Shown here: positions 21,101-30,518 of the stretch, piece after piece
Numbering within the stretch: position 1 is the stretch's first letter
Layout: every line of letters starts with the position of its first letter
DNA from: Craterostigma plantagineum
Taxonomy: Eukaryota; Streptophyta; Magnoliopsida; Lamiales; Linderniaceae
DNA length: 64,000 nt
Reading direction: 5' to 3'
Assembly (NCBI GenBank): GCA_027422505.1
Contig: JAPQWV010000123.1
Coordinates: 744,001 to 808,000 of the forward strand
Position numbers and translations under genes: made by a program
The notes under the pieces: generated by a model
Seen by the model: the letters and a program-made list of their open reading frames with translations, nothing else
What the model was told of the DNA's origin: nothing
Databases searched by the model: none

Positions 21101-21189
21101 ATATATCAAATACAAAATTAACGTAAAATCACATAAGCCATGTACGTAATTTATTGGCCGACCTAATTTCCGGGGACCGGGGTCCTACA
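18101..21189 (-). repeat. Tekay-1 5' LTR, full length (about 3.1 kb)
   Basis: TG...CA ends, flanked inside by the primer-binding site and outside by the TSD. It contains the 38-39 bp tandem repeats (four copies, 18896-19045) and an array of TTTCGATCGAAA palindromes (19740-20460), including one perfect 26-bp palindrome at 20303-20328. On the minus strand a TATA-like sequence lies near 18220, close to the LTR 3' end. Long LTRs are usual for Tekay elements. Confidence 0.9.
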
Positions 21190-21194
21190 GTATT

Positions 21195-21640
21195 CCTCAT
21201 CGGAGCAGTTCGACGAATTTTTGCACCGGTTCGACACGCTTAACGGTCGGTTTGACCAGCTCGAAGACGACTTTGTGCAATTCCGAGACGATTACGATCG
21301 ACGGGTCAAAACGTACGAGGAGCGGTTCAACTCGACGCAAGGTTAGGGCAAAAGCATCAGAGGAGTGGCGCAGTCATTGCAAGAGCTACGGCAAGACTTG
21401 TCGACAAGTATTTTTGGTAGCCGTCCACATACCGACGCGCCTCACGTTGGGAGTCCACATACCAACACGCCTTACGGTGGGAGTCCACATATCGACGGGC
21501 CTATCTTTAATATTCCCAAAATTATATATTTTCAAAATCACGTTGGGAATCCACAGACCGATGCGCCTCAAGTTTATTGCGTTATTGATTATTTCTTTTT
21601 ACGTTGTAATATTCCCAAAATTATATATACTAGTATAATT
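21195..21640 (+). pseudogene. MULE-0 Ulp-gene coiled-coil region, right of Tekay-1
   Basis: The plus strand encodes SSEQFDEFLHRFDTLNGRFDQLEDDF and then YEERFNSTQG, matching the MULE-1 Ulp protein (RRFDEFGNRLDTF...YEERFNSMQG). An in-frame stop after FNSTQG and the loss of everything downstream remove the protease domain. The segment ends in a tandemly repeated version of the GSRTDTDAPRYG motif. Confidence 0.75.
21423..21570 (+). repeat. 30-bp repeats in the MULE-0 Ulp remnant
   Basis: Three adjacent copies of a 30-bp unit starting GTCCACATA, with a fourth diverged copy near 21545, expand one Ulp segment (GSPHTNTPYG-like). MULE-1 has a single copy at this place. A second direct repeat (ATTCCCAAAATTATATA) brackets the last copy. 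Confidence 0.7.
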
Positions 21641-21840
21641 ACTCAAATACTTTTTAAAACCCATGAGCTGCTATTTCACACATCAAAAAGCACATCAGAT
21701 TTGGCAATGCATTATGACACCGACATGAAAGCTGACATGTTTCAGACAAATAATTGACCAATAATTAAAAACTAATTGTGTGCAAAGAAATATCAATAAT
21801 TGACTAAATTAGGTTTTAACTTTTTAAATGCACAAGGCTC

Positions 21841-21995
21841 GCTTTATACAGCGCAGGGGACCAAGGACTTAAGCACGGGACCAATGCGCATAAGCACGGG
21901 ACCTAGCATGATCCTGTGCGGGTCCAATGCTTATGTGCGCAGGTCCCATGTGCCTAACCGCGGGAGCCACACGTGCCTTGTGCGGGTACCCTGAT
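21841..21995 (+). repeat. GGGACC motif cluster, MULE-0 intergenic
   Basis: Several GGGACC or GGGTCC motifs with GCACGGGACC context occur at 15-30 bp spacing between the Ulp and mudrA remnants. The same position in MULE-1 (47395-48525) has the same kind of cluster. Confidence 0.65.
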
Positions 21996-22232
21996 TTTAA
22001 ACCCTAATTTTAAAACCTTAAATTTAAAACCCTTATTTTAAGACCCTCTTCATTAGGTTATAATACATTAGAAAATCATAATTTCGTTATATTACATTAC
22101 ATACCTCAAATAATATCACATCACAACACTCATAATTACGTAATCTTACATTACAAAACCATATTTACGTTATATTCTCATAACACTCATAATTAGGTTA
22201 TGCTACATTTGAAAATCCTAATTTTTGAGGTT

Positions 22233-22985
22233 TTACCTCATTCTAAATTCGCCAACAGAAGGCAACCTATTTTTCTTTGGTCTTCCACGTTGTTCCTCAC
22301 GATTAGGTGGCAACATTTCAATACTTCTTTCAATGAGTTCGGGCACTGGCAAGGTAGTACCTTCGTAAGCTAACTTCCCAAGCTGTAATAAGCATGAATT
22401 AGTGAACTCACCTCGACGTTGGCATAACCAAAAGCAACAATCATATGTGGGCAACAAATTTGGTCGATGTCAAACATCTTACAGCTGCATGACGCAACTC
22501 TAGATCGATGACCTCATTCACGTTGTGGTTGTATATGTTATATGTTAGATGCCCAACTTCCGACACATGAGATCTTTGCGACCCAACTATCTCGCGGATG
22601 ATCGACTCGACCTTCTGCGTGTACGACGCCGTATTCGCTGCGATTGAAGCTTTGCATGTTCTGCTTACTGAACCAAACTGATGTTAATCGGTGAATTGAC
22701 ACAACAATCATATAAGTGAAAGTTCTCTACCCGCGCGTAGAGTCGCATTTATCGACTCGTATCCATTGGTCGTCGTGATGTTATATCCCAATTTGGGGCA
22801 ATAGGCCCTCGTCCACCGTTCATTTTCAATCTCAGCAAGATAGGCACCCGCATACATTAATTTTAATTTTTGAGCTTAGTAATGTGCATCGCACTCTGCC
22901 TTGGTGTAGGCATTCGCTACCCGCCAGTAAACGGAGCATGCACCCTTGTCCACCATTTTCATTTTCAAATGTTGTTGAACGTGCC
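22233..22985 (-). pseudogene. MULE-0 MudrA transposase, C-terminal remnant
   Basis: The minus strand matches MULE-1 MudrA from about the middle of the transposase domain (VDKGACSVYW region near 22930-22985) to the C-terminus (EEQRGRPKKNRLPSVGEF). It includes the SWIM zinc-finger region near 22440-22500. Several stops and frameshifts are present. The DNA-binding N-terminus and the first catalytic Asp are deleted; the sequence jumps straight to the telo-box-like minisatellite. Confidence 0.85.
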
Positions 22986-23220
22986 ACATGCAGAAACCCT
23001 ACTTGCAAAAATCCTAACAGCTTTCGAAAACCCTAACAACTTAACCTTAATAGCTTGTGAAACCCTAGTTTGCGAAAATGTTATTTTCGGATGCAAAGTG
23101 TTTGATACTGTTATTTTGAAACATTATTGAAGCACAACAGCTTGGAAACCCTAAGAGCATTCGAGAACCCTAACAGCTATAACCCTAATACCTCGCTAAA
23201 ACCCAAACATATTGCGTGGG
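22985..23220 (-). repeat. Degenerate telo-box-like repeats upstream of mudrA (MULE-0)
   Basis: Irregular copies of a CTAACAGCTTTCGAAAACCC-like unit, with AAACCCTAA or close variants, match the better-kept 19-bp minisatellite at 51121-51360 in MULE-1. Confidence 0.65.
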
Positions 23221-23509
23221 ACCCCTGCACTCACTAGTACAGTCGCCACCTTTGGCGACTGCTGTTATTGGTAATGGGCGACCATTGGTCGCGGACGTCG
23301 GGAGCACCGATGCCAGTAGGTCGGGTTATTGCCATCCGTGTTATCCAACGCGAAAACTGAAACAAAAATAATAAAAAAAAGTGGGCATGGGCGACAGTTG
23401 TTCGATAACGACGGTCGCCGAAAGTGAAAAGAAAAATTAAAAACAAAGACATGGGCGACTCTCTGTACTGCCCATGCCTTGCCGGAGCCTCGCTGGAGCA
23501 CCGCAACGC

Positions 23510-23725
23510 AGCCCTAGCGACTCTCTGTACCGCCATGTTCCTCCTCTCCGCCTCCTTCCTCCTCCTCCCCTGCCGCCGTTGCAGTGCACCGCCATCGCCT
23601 CCCGACCCACTCTCCCTCCCTATCATTGGCCACCTCCACCTCCTTGGCCTGACCCTCCACCAGACCTTTCATGATTTCTCCGTTTCGTCCCCTGCATCGT
23701 CGCCTCCTAAGCCTCGATATCGTCT
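23510..23725 (+). pseudogene. Captured cytochrome P450 N-terminal fragment (CYP93-like)
   Basis: The plus-strand frame gives a hydrophobic N-terminal anchor (TAMFLLSASFLLL), the proline-rich hinge PPSPPDPLSLPIIGHLHLLG, and LHQTFHDFS, as at the start of plant class II P450s. LPIIGHLHLLG with a following H-Q/H-S-F motif is typical of CYP93 enzymes (from memory). Just after, in another frame, VPCIVAS is readable, as if a short internal segment were deleted. No heme-binding region is present, so it is only a transduplicated fragment. Confidence 0.68.
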
Positions 23726-23769
23726 CCCTCTTTCACTTGTAGATTTTGGTAAAATATCAATAAATGCTC

Positions 23770-23771
23770 AG

Positions 23772-23808
<37 letters not shown>

Positions 23809-23812
23809 ACTT
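23770..23812 (+). repeat. (TA)n(TG)n microsatellite
   Basis: Alternating AT run followed by GTGTGTGTG inside the CACTA element. Confidence 0.9.
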
Positions 23813-23899
23813 TTCACAAATTAAGAAAAACCATTTACCTTAAACTCATCGCACTACAAAAAAACTTCAGTTTTGTGATGGGCAAAACCGTAGGAATTC

Positions 23900-24310
23900 G
23901 GTTGCTAATTAGCCACCATCATCCTTCTCGCCACCACCGGTACCTTCTTTCCCCAGATCTGTCGCCGATTAGCCGCCACCATCCTTCTCGCCACCGCCGG
24001 TTCCTTTCCTCTCCAGATCCGCCGCCCATTACAGCTCCCACCACCGCCGCTGGTTCCCCTCCCCAGATCCGCCGAGGAGCAGCTGTCGGAGTCTCACACA
24101 TCCTCCGCCACCTTCCCTTAAATGCTAGATTCGGTGACCTTCCCTTTAACACTGTTGCTGTCGCCATGGCGGACCAACATCGACAAGCCAGATCAGGCCG
24201 TACCGCCGCGCCCAGATCATCCCGTTGCGGACGCTGTCGCCACCCAACATCGACAAGCCCAGCCCGGATGTCGCCGCCGCCGCCGCCGCCACATACCGTC
24301 GTCCAGATGT
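23900..24310 (+). repeat. GC-rich degenerate repeats inside the CACTA element
   Basis: The blocks CCACCATCCTTCTCGCCACC and CAGATCCGCCG recur two to three times at about 50-60 bp spacing. They give long Pro/His/Arg/Ser-rich frames in several registers, which I treat as by-products. No gene is recognised. Confidence 0.5.
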
Positions 24311-24362
24311 GGAGCAAAGAAAAAGAATTAAGGAGATGAGAAAAGATGGAGGCGAAAATATG

Positions 24363-24465
24363 AAGAGAGAGAGAGAGAGAAAGAGTGAGAGAGATAGTGA
24401 GAGAGAGAAAGAGAGAGAGAGAGAGACGGGTGGGATGGAAGAGAGTGAAAAGAGAGAGAGGGAGA
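24363..24465 (+). repeat. GA-rich microsatellite
   Basis: About 100 bp of GAGAGA/AAAGAG repeats in the CACTA element. Apparent Arg/Glu frames here are artefacts of the repeat. Confidence 0.9.
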
Positions 24466-24924
24466 AGATAAAATGTTTAAAAATAAATAAATAACGGAGA
24501 AATTATTGGCGACCGTTGTAAGTAGCAACAGTCGCCAAAGGCAAAATATTATATAAAAATACATAGGAAAACTCATTGGCGACTGTTGTAAGGAGCAACA
24601 GTCACCAAAAGGTCAAAAATGAAAAAATTAATAACGGAAAAATTATTGGCTACTGTTGTACGTAGCAACGTCGCCAAAGGTCAGAAATAATAAAAAATAT
24701 AAAAAATGAAAACTTTCGGCGTCCGTTACTATGCGAAAACCGGCGCCAAATGTCCCCGAAGACTATAGTCATCTATTGTTAGCTAACAACAGTCGCCCAT
24801 AGTACCAAAAAAAATTTAAAATGTCTCACGTGTAGTATAGGCGCCCATTTTTCTACAATGGACGCCCATAGTGCCGATGCCAATTCCTGTTTCTGTACTA
24901 GTGACTACCGTTCGAAACTCCTGC

Positions 24925-25320
24925 ACCGATGTGTGGGGATCCTATCTATAATGCGCAGGACCCATGCTCTAGTGCGTGGGGCGGCACTGATGCCCTAGTC
25001 CTCAGAGCTCATGTGCGCGGGACCCCATCACCAGCGCTCGGAGCCCCTACACTTATGCGCGGGAACTCTGATCTAGTGCACGAGACCCTGGCTTTAGTGT
25101 GCGGCCCCTGCACTGATGTACGGACCCCAGCACCAGCACTCGGGGCCCATGCACTGACGTGCAGGAATCCGTGCTCTAGTGTGTTGCCCCTACAGTGATG
25201 TGCAGGACCCCAACACCAGCGTTTGGGACCAGGTAAAGATGTGCAGGGCCCCAGCAGTTATGCGCGGAGACAGATCAATGATGCGTGGGGCCCCATCTCT
25301 AATACATGGAGACCTTGAAT
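24925..25320 (+). repeat. GGGACC array upstream of mudrA (MULE-0)
   Basis: Some fifteen GGGACC/GGGGCC motifs in a TGATGTGCGGGACC-like context at 20-40 bp spacing. The block corresponds to 51355-52010 in MULE-1, including the following segment ACCATGAAGCATAATGACCA. Confidence 0.75.
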
Positions 25321-25649
25321 ATAGTGCGGCTACCATGAAGCATAATGACCACGTGTTTCGTCCTTCTAACAGCAAATTCGACACTCTCATGACCACACAT
25401 CATCTCTTTGACACAATCAATTTCGAGTAAGGGATGTCCCCTCCTTTGTAGATCGGCTTGAGAAAGGGAAAAGGATGAAGGTACTGAGTCGCTTAGTGTT
25501 TTCAGGAGGTAAGGAAAGGATCTCTCAGAGATCTACGGAGGAGCACGAAACGGAGTTAGCCCGTTATCTCCTTAAGGTATCTCTCTGATTTGCTCTCCTG
25601 GTGTTTATCCTTTGGTCGTTTTGTCTTGTGAACCTCCCGTTGGTGTTCA

Positions 25650-26330
25650 GGTGGTCTGCGTGGCTGTGCGTTCATCCGCGATTTGATCGATTCAATCGGT
25701 GGAAGACAACGGGGGCCCTCCAGAGGTAGTTGGCGCAAGTTCAGGCCAGTTTGGCCGCAAAGGAAAAGGCCACTGAAGAAATCGTGGCAAAGTACGAAGC
25801 TGAAAAGAAAAGAGATGGAGAAAGAGAAGTCCGTGCTGGTGGAGCAGCACATGGAGGAACTGTGGAGTTCCTGGAGAAGGAAAAGAAGGAACACGCAGCA
25901 CTTCTGAAGCGTCGAGAGAAGGAGCTCCGGCACTCCTTTTCTCCGGGGAAAGCTGAGTGGGACGAGGACTTCGCACGTATGCTGGCGACGCAAACGGCGG
26001 CGGATCTGGAAAACGCAAAGGCGGAGGTTGCCAAGGTTTGCCAGAGGCACCTCCTTTCGACGGTTGCCAGGGGAAAAGTTCCTGGAGGACCTGGCGGAGG
26101 GCTGGCACCTCGCTTACTGGAGGGACTCCTCGTTCCTGAAGGACTTCGTCCCCCTCATGAAGCATTACTTCATGGGAGGTTATGGCACCGTGTCCTCGCG
26201 GGTTGAGGCCAAGTCCACTCCTAGGGACCTTCCCTTCCCTTCTTGCTTCGAGGGAGATCCGAAGGCTCCCGAGAATCCTTATTCTGGCGCCCTATGCGGA
26301 AGAGTGCGCAGAGGCCCTGGCCGGTGCTGA
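25650..26330 (+). pseudogene. Antisense ORF of the Tat element (aORF-like), frameshifted
   Basis: The plus-strand frame from about 25700 encodes a charged coiled coil (EKATEEIVAKYEAEKKRDGE; LEKEKKEHAALLKRREKELR; ENAKAEVAKV). After a frame change near 26040-26090 it continues as FLEDLAEGWHLAYWRDSSFL and VPLMKHYFMGGYGTV. It lies downstream of the minus-strand pol and on the opposite strand. That is where Tat elements carry an extra antisense ORF of unknown function. I assign it by position and character, not by a recognised domain. Confidence 0.55.
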
Positions 26331-26832
26331 TATCTCCAACGTCTCGGGCATTACCTTCGCTCCTTCAGAGGGCCCGCCCCCTAGTTCACTTTATTTTTCT
26401 TTGAAGTGCTTTGTAATGAACCTTTACTTTTCTGCTTTTTATTTTCGGACGATTATTAGGATTTTACTGTTTCAGGGGGCTTAACTCCCCTGTATCTATA
26501 TGTTTCCGTCGGGGTTGCCTTTTTCCCCTGCAGCATAGAACCCTTTTTATCATAATCGTTGCTCGTTCGTCGCGTTCGCTATCACTTAGTATTTCTCGTA
26601 TTTCTGTAGGGACATCATAGATCGGACCTAGTTGCATTGCTAATTCGATTAACTTTGTAATTCGTAGCCAAGTACGAATTACCCACGCCCTCGGTTGCAA
26701 GGACCATCGTCCTTGTCCTTAGGTATCGCTTTGCACTAGGCTCTTTTTGTCTTTAGCGAGTTTAATATCTGGTAGACACTCAGTTCTACAAAACTTTAAC
26801 CGCGGGGATCCCTTCATCTGTGATGCCCGTCA
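26331..26832. other. Tat 3' region without recognised feature
   Basis: T-rich, non-coding sequence between the antisense ORF and the tandem repeats. No promoter, gene or terminal repeat could be supported. Confidence 0.4.
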
Positions 26833-27135
26833 TCTTTGATGTCCTCTACGTTGCAGCCCGTCAGCGGCGGTATCTTTTACACCCTTTTGGGCAACGTTAC
26901 CTTGCATATTCATTATCTTTGATGTCGGCTATGCCGCAGGACCATCGGCTGTTGGTATCTTTACACGTCGCAGACTATCAGTCTTTGATGTCGGGTACAC
27001 CTTAGGTACGTCGACCTTCGGCATCCTAGCGCATCACAGATATATTATCTTTGACGTCATGTACCCCGCAGATCCTTAGATCCTTGGCATCATATCACAT
27101 CATAGATGTATTATCTTTGACGTCATGTACACCGC
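26833..27135 (-). repeat. Degenerate tandem repeats in the Tat 3' untranslated region
   Basis: The string TCTTTGATGTC or TCTTTGACGTC starts units at 26833, 26916, 26992, 27048 and 27114, each followed by a TACACCGCAGG-like string. Unit length is 56-83 bp. The array lies between the end of integrase (near 27310) and the antisense ORF. Variable tandem repeats at this place are known for Tat/Ogre elements and can seed satellites. Confidence 0.75.
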
Positions 27136-27309
27136 AGGTCCATCGATCTTTGGCATCAATTATGTATTTTTAGGTGCACTGTTTATGTGTAATAAAATTG
27201 CTTATATTCCGTCAGGGAGGTATGCCTTATTAAAATCTTATCCGGGCAAAACCTCCCTTGAGGTAAAATCCCGGATTAAGGGAAAAGAGTATGCCCCCTC
27301 CAGTTTTAC

Positions 27310-27856
27310 ATAGAAATACTACACATAGAACTTCTTTAAGTTGGAAATGTTCCAGGGTCGAGGCAAGGCCCTTCCTTTTGCATCCTCCAACTCATACGCT
27401 CCTCCTCCCAACTCTTTTACCACTCGATAGGGCCCTTCCCAGTGTGGTGCTTCCATTTTTTTCAAGGGTCGTAGCACATCATCCCTCCTGAGCACCAGGT
27501 CCCCTTGGGGATCCCCTGGGCTGGACCTTTCGGTCGTACATCGCTTTCACCCGACTCTTGTATCCTTCCATCATGACTTGTGCTTCTTCACGTACTTCAT
27601 CGATTAGGTCTAGGTCCTCCCTTCTTAGTTGCGAGTTCTGTCGTTCCTCATAGGCCAACATTCGGTGGGTTTTGATGCCAATCTCTACAAGGATTACGGC
27701 AGCAGATCCACACACTAGTTCAATGGGGTTTCTCCAATGGCCTCGCGAGGGCTGGTCCTGTAGGCCCAAAGGACAACATCCAGCGCCTCTACCCACTTGT
27801 TTCCGTCTTGCTCCAGCCGGGCCTGGATTCCTTAAAGGATGGTCCGATTTGTGGCC
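27310..27856 (-). pseudogene. Tat integrase, C-terminal part
   Basis: Read from 27856 leftwards: ATNRTIL, an in-frame TAA, GIQARLEQDGNKWVEALD, VVLWAYRTSPREAIGE, a frame change, ELVCGSAAVILVEIG, LDLIDEVREEAQV, YDRKVQPRG, another frame change, GDLVLRRDDVL and WEGPYRVVKELGGGAYELED. The order and spacing match the catalytic-core end and C-terminal domain of Tat integrases. At least one stop and two frameshifts disable it. Upstream it is cut by Tekay-2. Confidence 0.85.
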
Positions 27857-30484
27857 TGTCAGGACCCGTCGTCCCGCCCTCGTATTCCGTTCTAAATCTA
27901 AGTGTTAATGCTTTGTTATCGTGCGAGTACGTAAAAATGCGAATAAAATTTTTCATTTTAAACGTGCATGCGGAAGTCTTATATACATGTCAAAAGAATA
28001 TTCGTAATTCGTTCTACAAATCATCGAAATCGTGTCTACACAAAATACAAGTGTGTGTGTGTGTGCAGCCAAAAGCTCCCTATGCGCCCGGCCTTCACAG
28101 GTCGTCATCCATACACACTCCCACCTCAAAAGCGGTCGGATTGCGTCAAAAGATCGGCCTCGCATAAAAGTCTGATCACGTACCGTGATCGTCAGTACCT
28201 ACAACACGTAACATAAACAATGAGCCACCGAGGCTCAGTAAGCAGAAATTATGCATGAATGCACGTGTCCTAACGATCGACAATCCACGCCGTCGTTTTC
28301 TAACGCTCGTACTCTTTTTCCTCATTCTCGTACTCTTTTCTTACGCTCTTACTCTTTTTCTTATACTCTTATTTCATACGGGCCCTCGGCTTTCAATTCC
28401 CACTATGCACCCTATCATAGAGATCTCAAGTGTGGAGGTTCTCACACTAGAAGGTCACCTTCCGGAATCTTCCCTTACTCAGTGTGGCCTCCACGCGGGT
28501 ACTTCGCACTGGTAGCCAACACCGAAGCCACCAACCTCGGAGGTCACCCGAAGGCATTTTCCCAACGGTAGTGTTTTACGCACTAGTAGGTCACCCGAGG
28601 GAATCTTCCCTTACTCAGCGTGTGCCCCGGGCCGCATCCTTCAGGTTGTACTTCCCGCATACGAGGTATTCCCCCAGCCTCTTATTCAGGCCTTATCGTA
28701 CGGGGTATGTCCCCAGCCTCTTATTCAGGCCTTATAGCTTCATTCGCTTTAAGGCTGCATAGGGGAAGCCGTGACTCTTCATTCGAGTCGACACACACGC
28801 CAATATCGGTGAGTATACATCGCACACAGGCGATCTTATGCACGCTCATACTTCGCTCCTTACGTACTACTCATGTGTGCAGATGCTCATGCTATGCCCA
28901 TGTACTTATGCAAATCATACCATCATGCATATAAATTTATCATGTCTTACATACACGTTCCACATAAAATATACGAACACGTAGTTCATATAGATGGACG
29001 CAAGCAAGTTACGTGTTGTAGTTGAATTTCTACTTACTTGTCGTCCAAGCGAAATTAGTATTCTCCCCGTTTGCTCCTATCGTACGACCTTTTAAATAAA
29101 AAGGTTAGGAGGTTAGTACGTTGCTTCCTTAGCTAATTCGTCGAAGTAATTAAATTCCTTCTTATTGCTTGTTCGGACTTGTATAACTTTTCTAGACTCC
29201 CAGTTAATTTATTTGCGTCTTACATTCTTAAACCCTTATATTTCAAGAGCTAAAGTATGTTAGAGTTCAAGGACTCTAGTTCATATAGCTAGGCTTAAGT
29301 GATTGGGACTTGGTATAAATCGATCCTTAATTGGTTCAATTCCAATCAAGTTTCGATCCTTAAAAGGTTTCTCACTCATTTCATCGGCTATCTTCAATAA
29401 ATTTTAGGGTTTCGCTCGAAGCTATGCATGGTGAAAGGGTTTATGTGATTCAATTGCATGAGTTGGGGTTGAGTTTCGCCGAGATTCATCTCGGTCGAAA
29501 CTCCCCTTTCATTAGCTAATTTCGAGTAATTTTATGAATTGGGGCTTGAGTTTCGATCGATACTCATGTGTTAGGATGAGTTTCGATCGAAACTCCTAAT
29601 TTATTATCTTGCAAATCAATTTGATCGAAACCTAATTCAATTCAAGGGTCGCCCGAAACCCTAAAATCAATTTCTTAGTTTCGATCGAAACTCAATTATT
29701 CATTTGGTCGAAACTACTTTCTTCCCAAATTCACCCCATCGAAACTTCTGCATTTCATCCCTTCTTGTCACCTACATCGTGTGATTCCCTCTTACAACAG
29801 AATATTTAAGTTCTAAGTTGTCTATAGTATAGTTCCTAACACTGAATCATTCAATCGGGACCCTATTACGAGCTTATACATTCCATTTAGGGTTTTTCGA
29901 AATCTTCCTCAACTACTTGCCATTAATGCCATTAATAATCTCCAACTACACCTAGGGTACGAATTTAAAAGCTTTAAGGGAGATATTTCGCTTACCAACT
30001 TCGAATCCCTAGCTAATTGGAGTGCTCTTGGTTCGATTTGGCTCTCGGCTCCCTCTTCTTTTCTCCTTGCTCTTTCGTTAGTTCTTAGGTGGAGTTTTGG
30101 GTTTTGGAATTTTTAGCTAGATATTTCCCTTGGCTTATGTTGGGTATGGCATGGGTCTTCCCTAGTTTTAGGGATATTTGTCCCCCATTTGGGCTTTTCT
30201 CATAAATTGGACCCATTTAAGTCCCTTAGCCAAAAATAAAATCCCTAGTCCAACTTTAGTTAATTCCTTCCTTACTATTTCGGAAATTCCTCCTTCAAAA
30301 TTTTTAGGGTCATCACAATTTCACGACATTAGCACTTAATTGCACATAGTTCTCAAAATTCTCACGAGCGTAAAATTCATGAAAATCACATACGCATAAG
30401 TCATATACGAAATCGACCTAAAATCACATAAGTATACACGTAATTTTATTGGCCGACCTAACTTGCGGGGACCGGGGTCCTACA
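27857..30484 (-). repeat. Tekay-2 3' LTR (2628 bp)
   Basis: TG...CA ends, next to the TSD on the left and the polypurine tract on the right. It has only two of the 38-39 bp repeats (28666-28732). It lacks part of the TTTCGATCGAAA-rich middle present in the partner LTR and has a different segment at about 29180-29390. Confidence 0.92.
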
Positions 30485-30500
30485 TCCTCCCCCCTTAAGG
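30485..30500 (-). promoter_or_regulatory. Tekay-2 polypurine tract
   Basis: On the minus strand AAGGGGGGAGGA directly precedes the TG of the 3' LTR. This is the plus-strand primer site for reverse transcription. Confidence 0.85.
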
Positions 30501-30518
30501 AGGATTTCGCCCCCGAAA

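Larger units (their letters stand above)
14855..21189 (-). mobile_element. Tekay-1: chromovirus with most of pol deleted, TSD GTATT
   Basis: The insertion begins TGTCAGGACC and ends GGGTCCTACA, flanked by GTATT on both sides (14850-14854 and 21190-21194). Read on the minus strand it has a full 5' LTR (21189-18101), a primer-binding site, gag, and then a truncated 3' LTR (about 16899-14855). Compared with Tekay-2, everything from after the gag zinc knuckle through pol and the first several hundred bp of the 3' LTR is deleted. It is non-autonomous and gag is frameshifted. Confidence 0.9.
23232..24903. mobile_element. Non-autonomous CACTA element, TSD ACT
   Basis: The element starts CACTAGTACAG and ends with the exact inverted copy CTGTACTAGTG. 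It is flanked by ACT on both sides (23229-23231 and 24904-24906), a 3-bp TSD as expected for CACTA transposons. Sub-terminal TGGCGACTGTTG motifs and their complements recur near both ends (23236-23290, 23400-23410, 24505-24790), where CACTA transposase binds in known elements. No transposase is encoded. Inside are a P450 fragment, Pro/Arg-rich GC-rich repeats and a GA-rich microsatellite. Confidence 0.92.
14660..25430 (+). mobile_element. MULE-0: decayed Ulp-bearing Mutator-like element, interrupted twice
   Basis: Pieces of the arrangement seen in MULE-1 occur in the same order. They are a plus-strand Ulp-gene fragment (14660-14854 and 21195-21640), GGGACC motifs (21841-21995), a minus-strand mudrA remnant (22233-22985), a telo-box-like minisatellite (about 22985-23220) and the mudrA-upstream GGGACC array (24925-25320). 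Tekay-1 and a CACTA element are inserted in it. The catalytic half of the Ulp gene, the N-terminal half of MudrA and both termini are missing. Confidence 0.75.

Noticed and set aside
24328..24576. Arg/Glu- or Leu/Ser-rich frames
   Set aside because: They are the GA-rich microsatellite read on both strands.
25730..26206. Host coiled-coil gene
   Set aside because: It lies between Tat pol and the element end with a frameshift, so it is better explained as the Tat antisense ORF.
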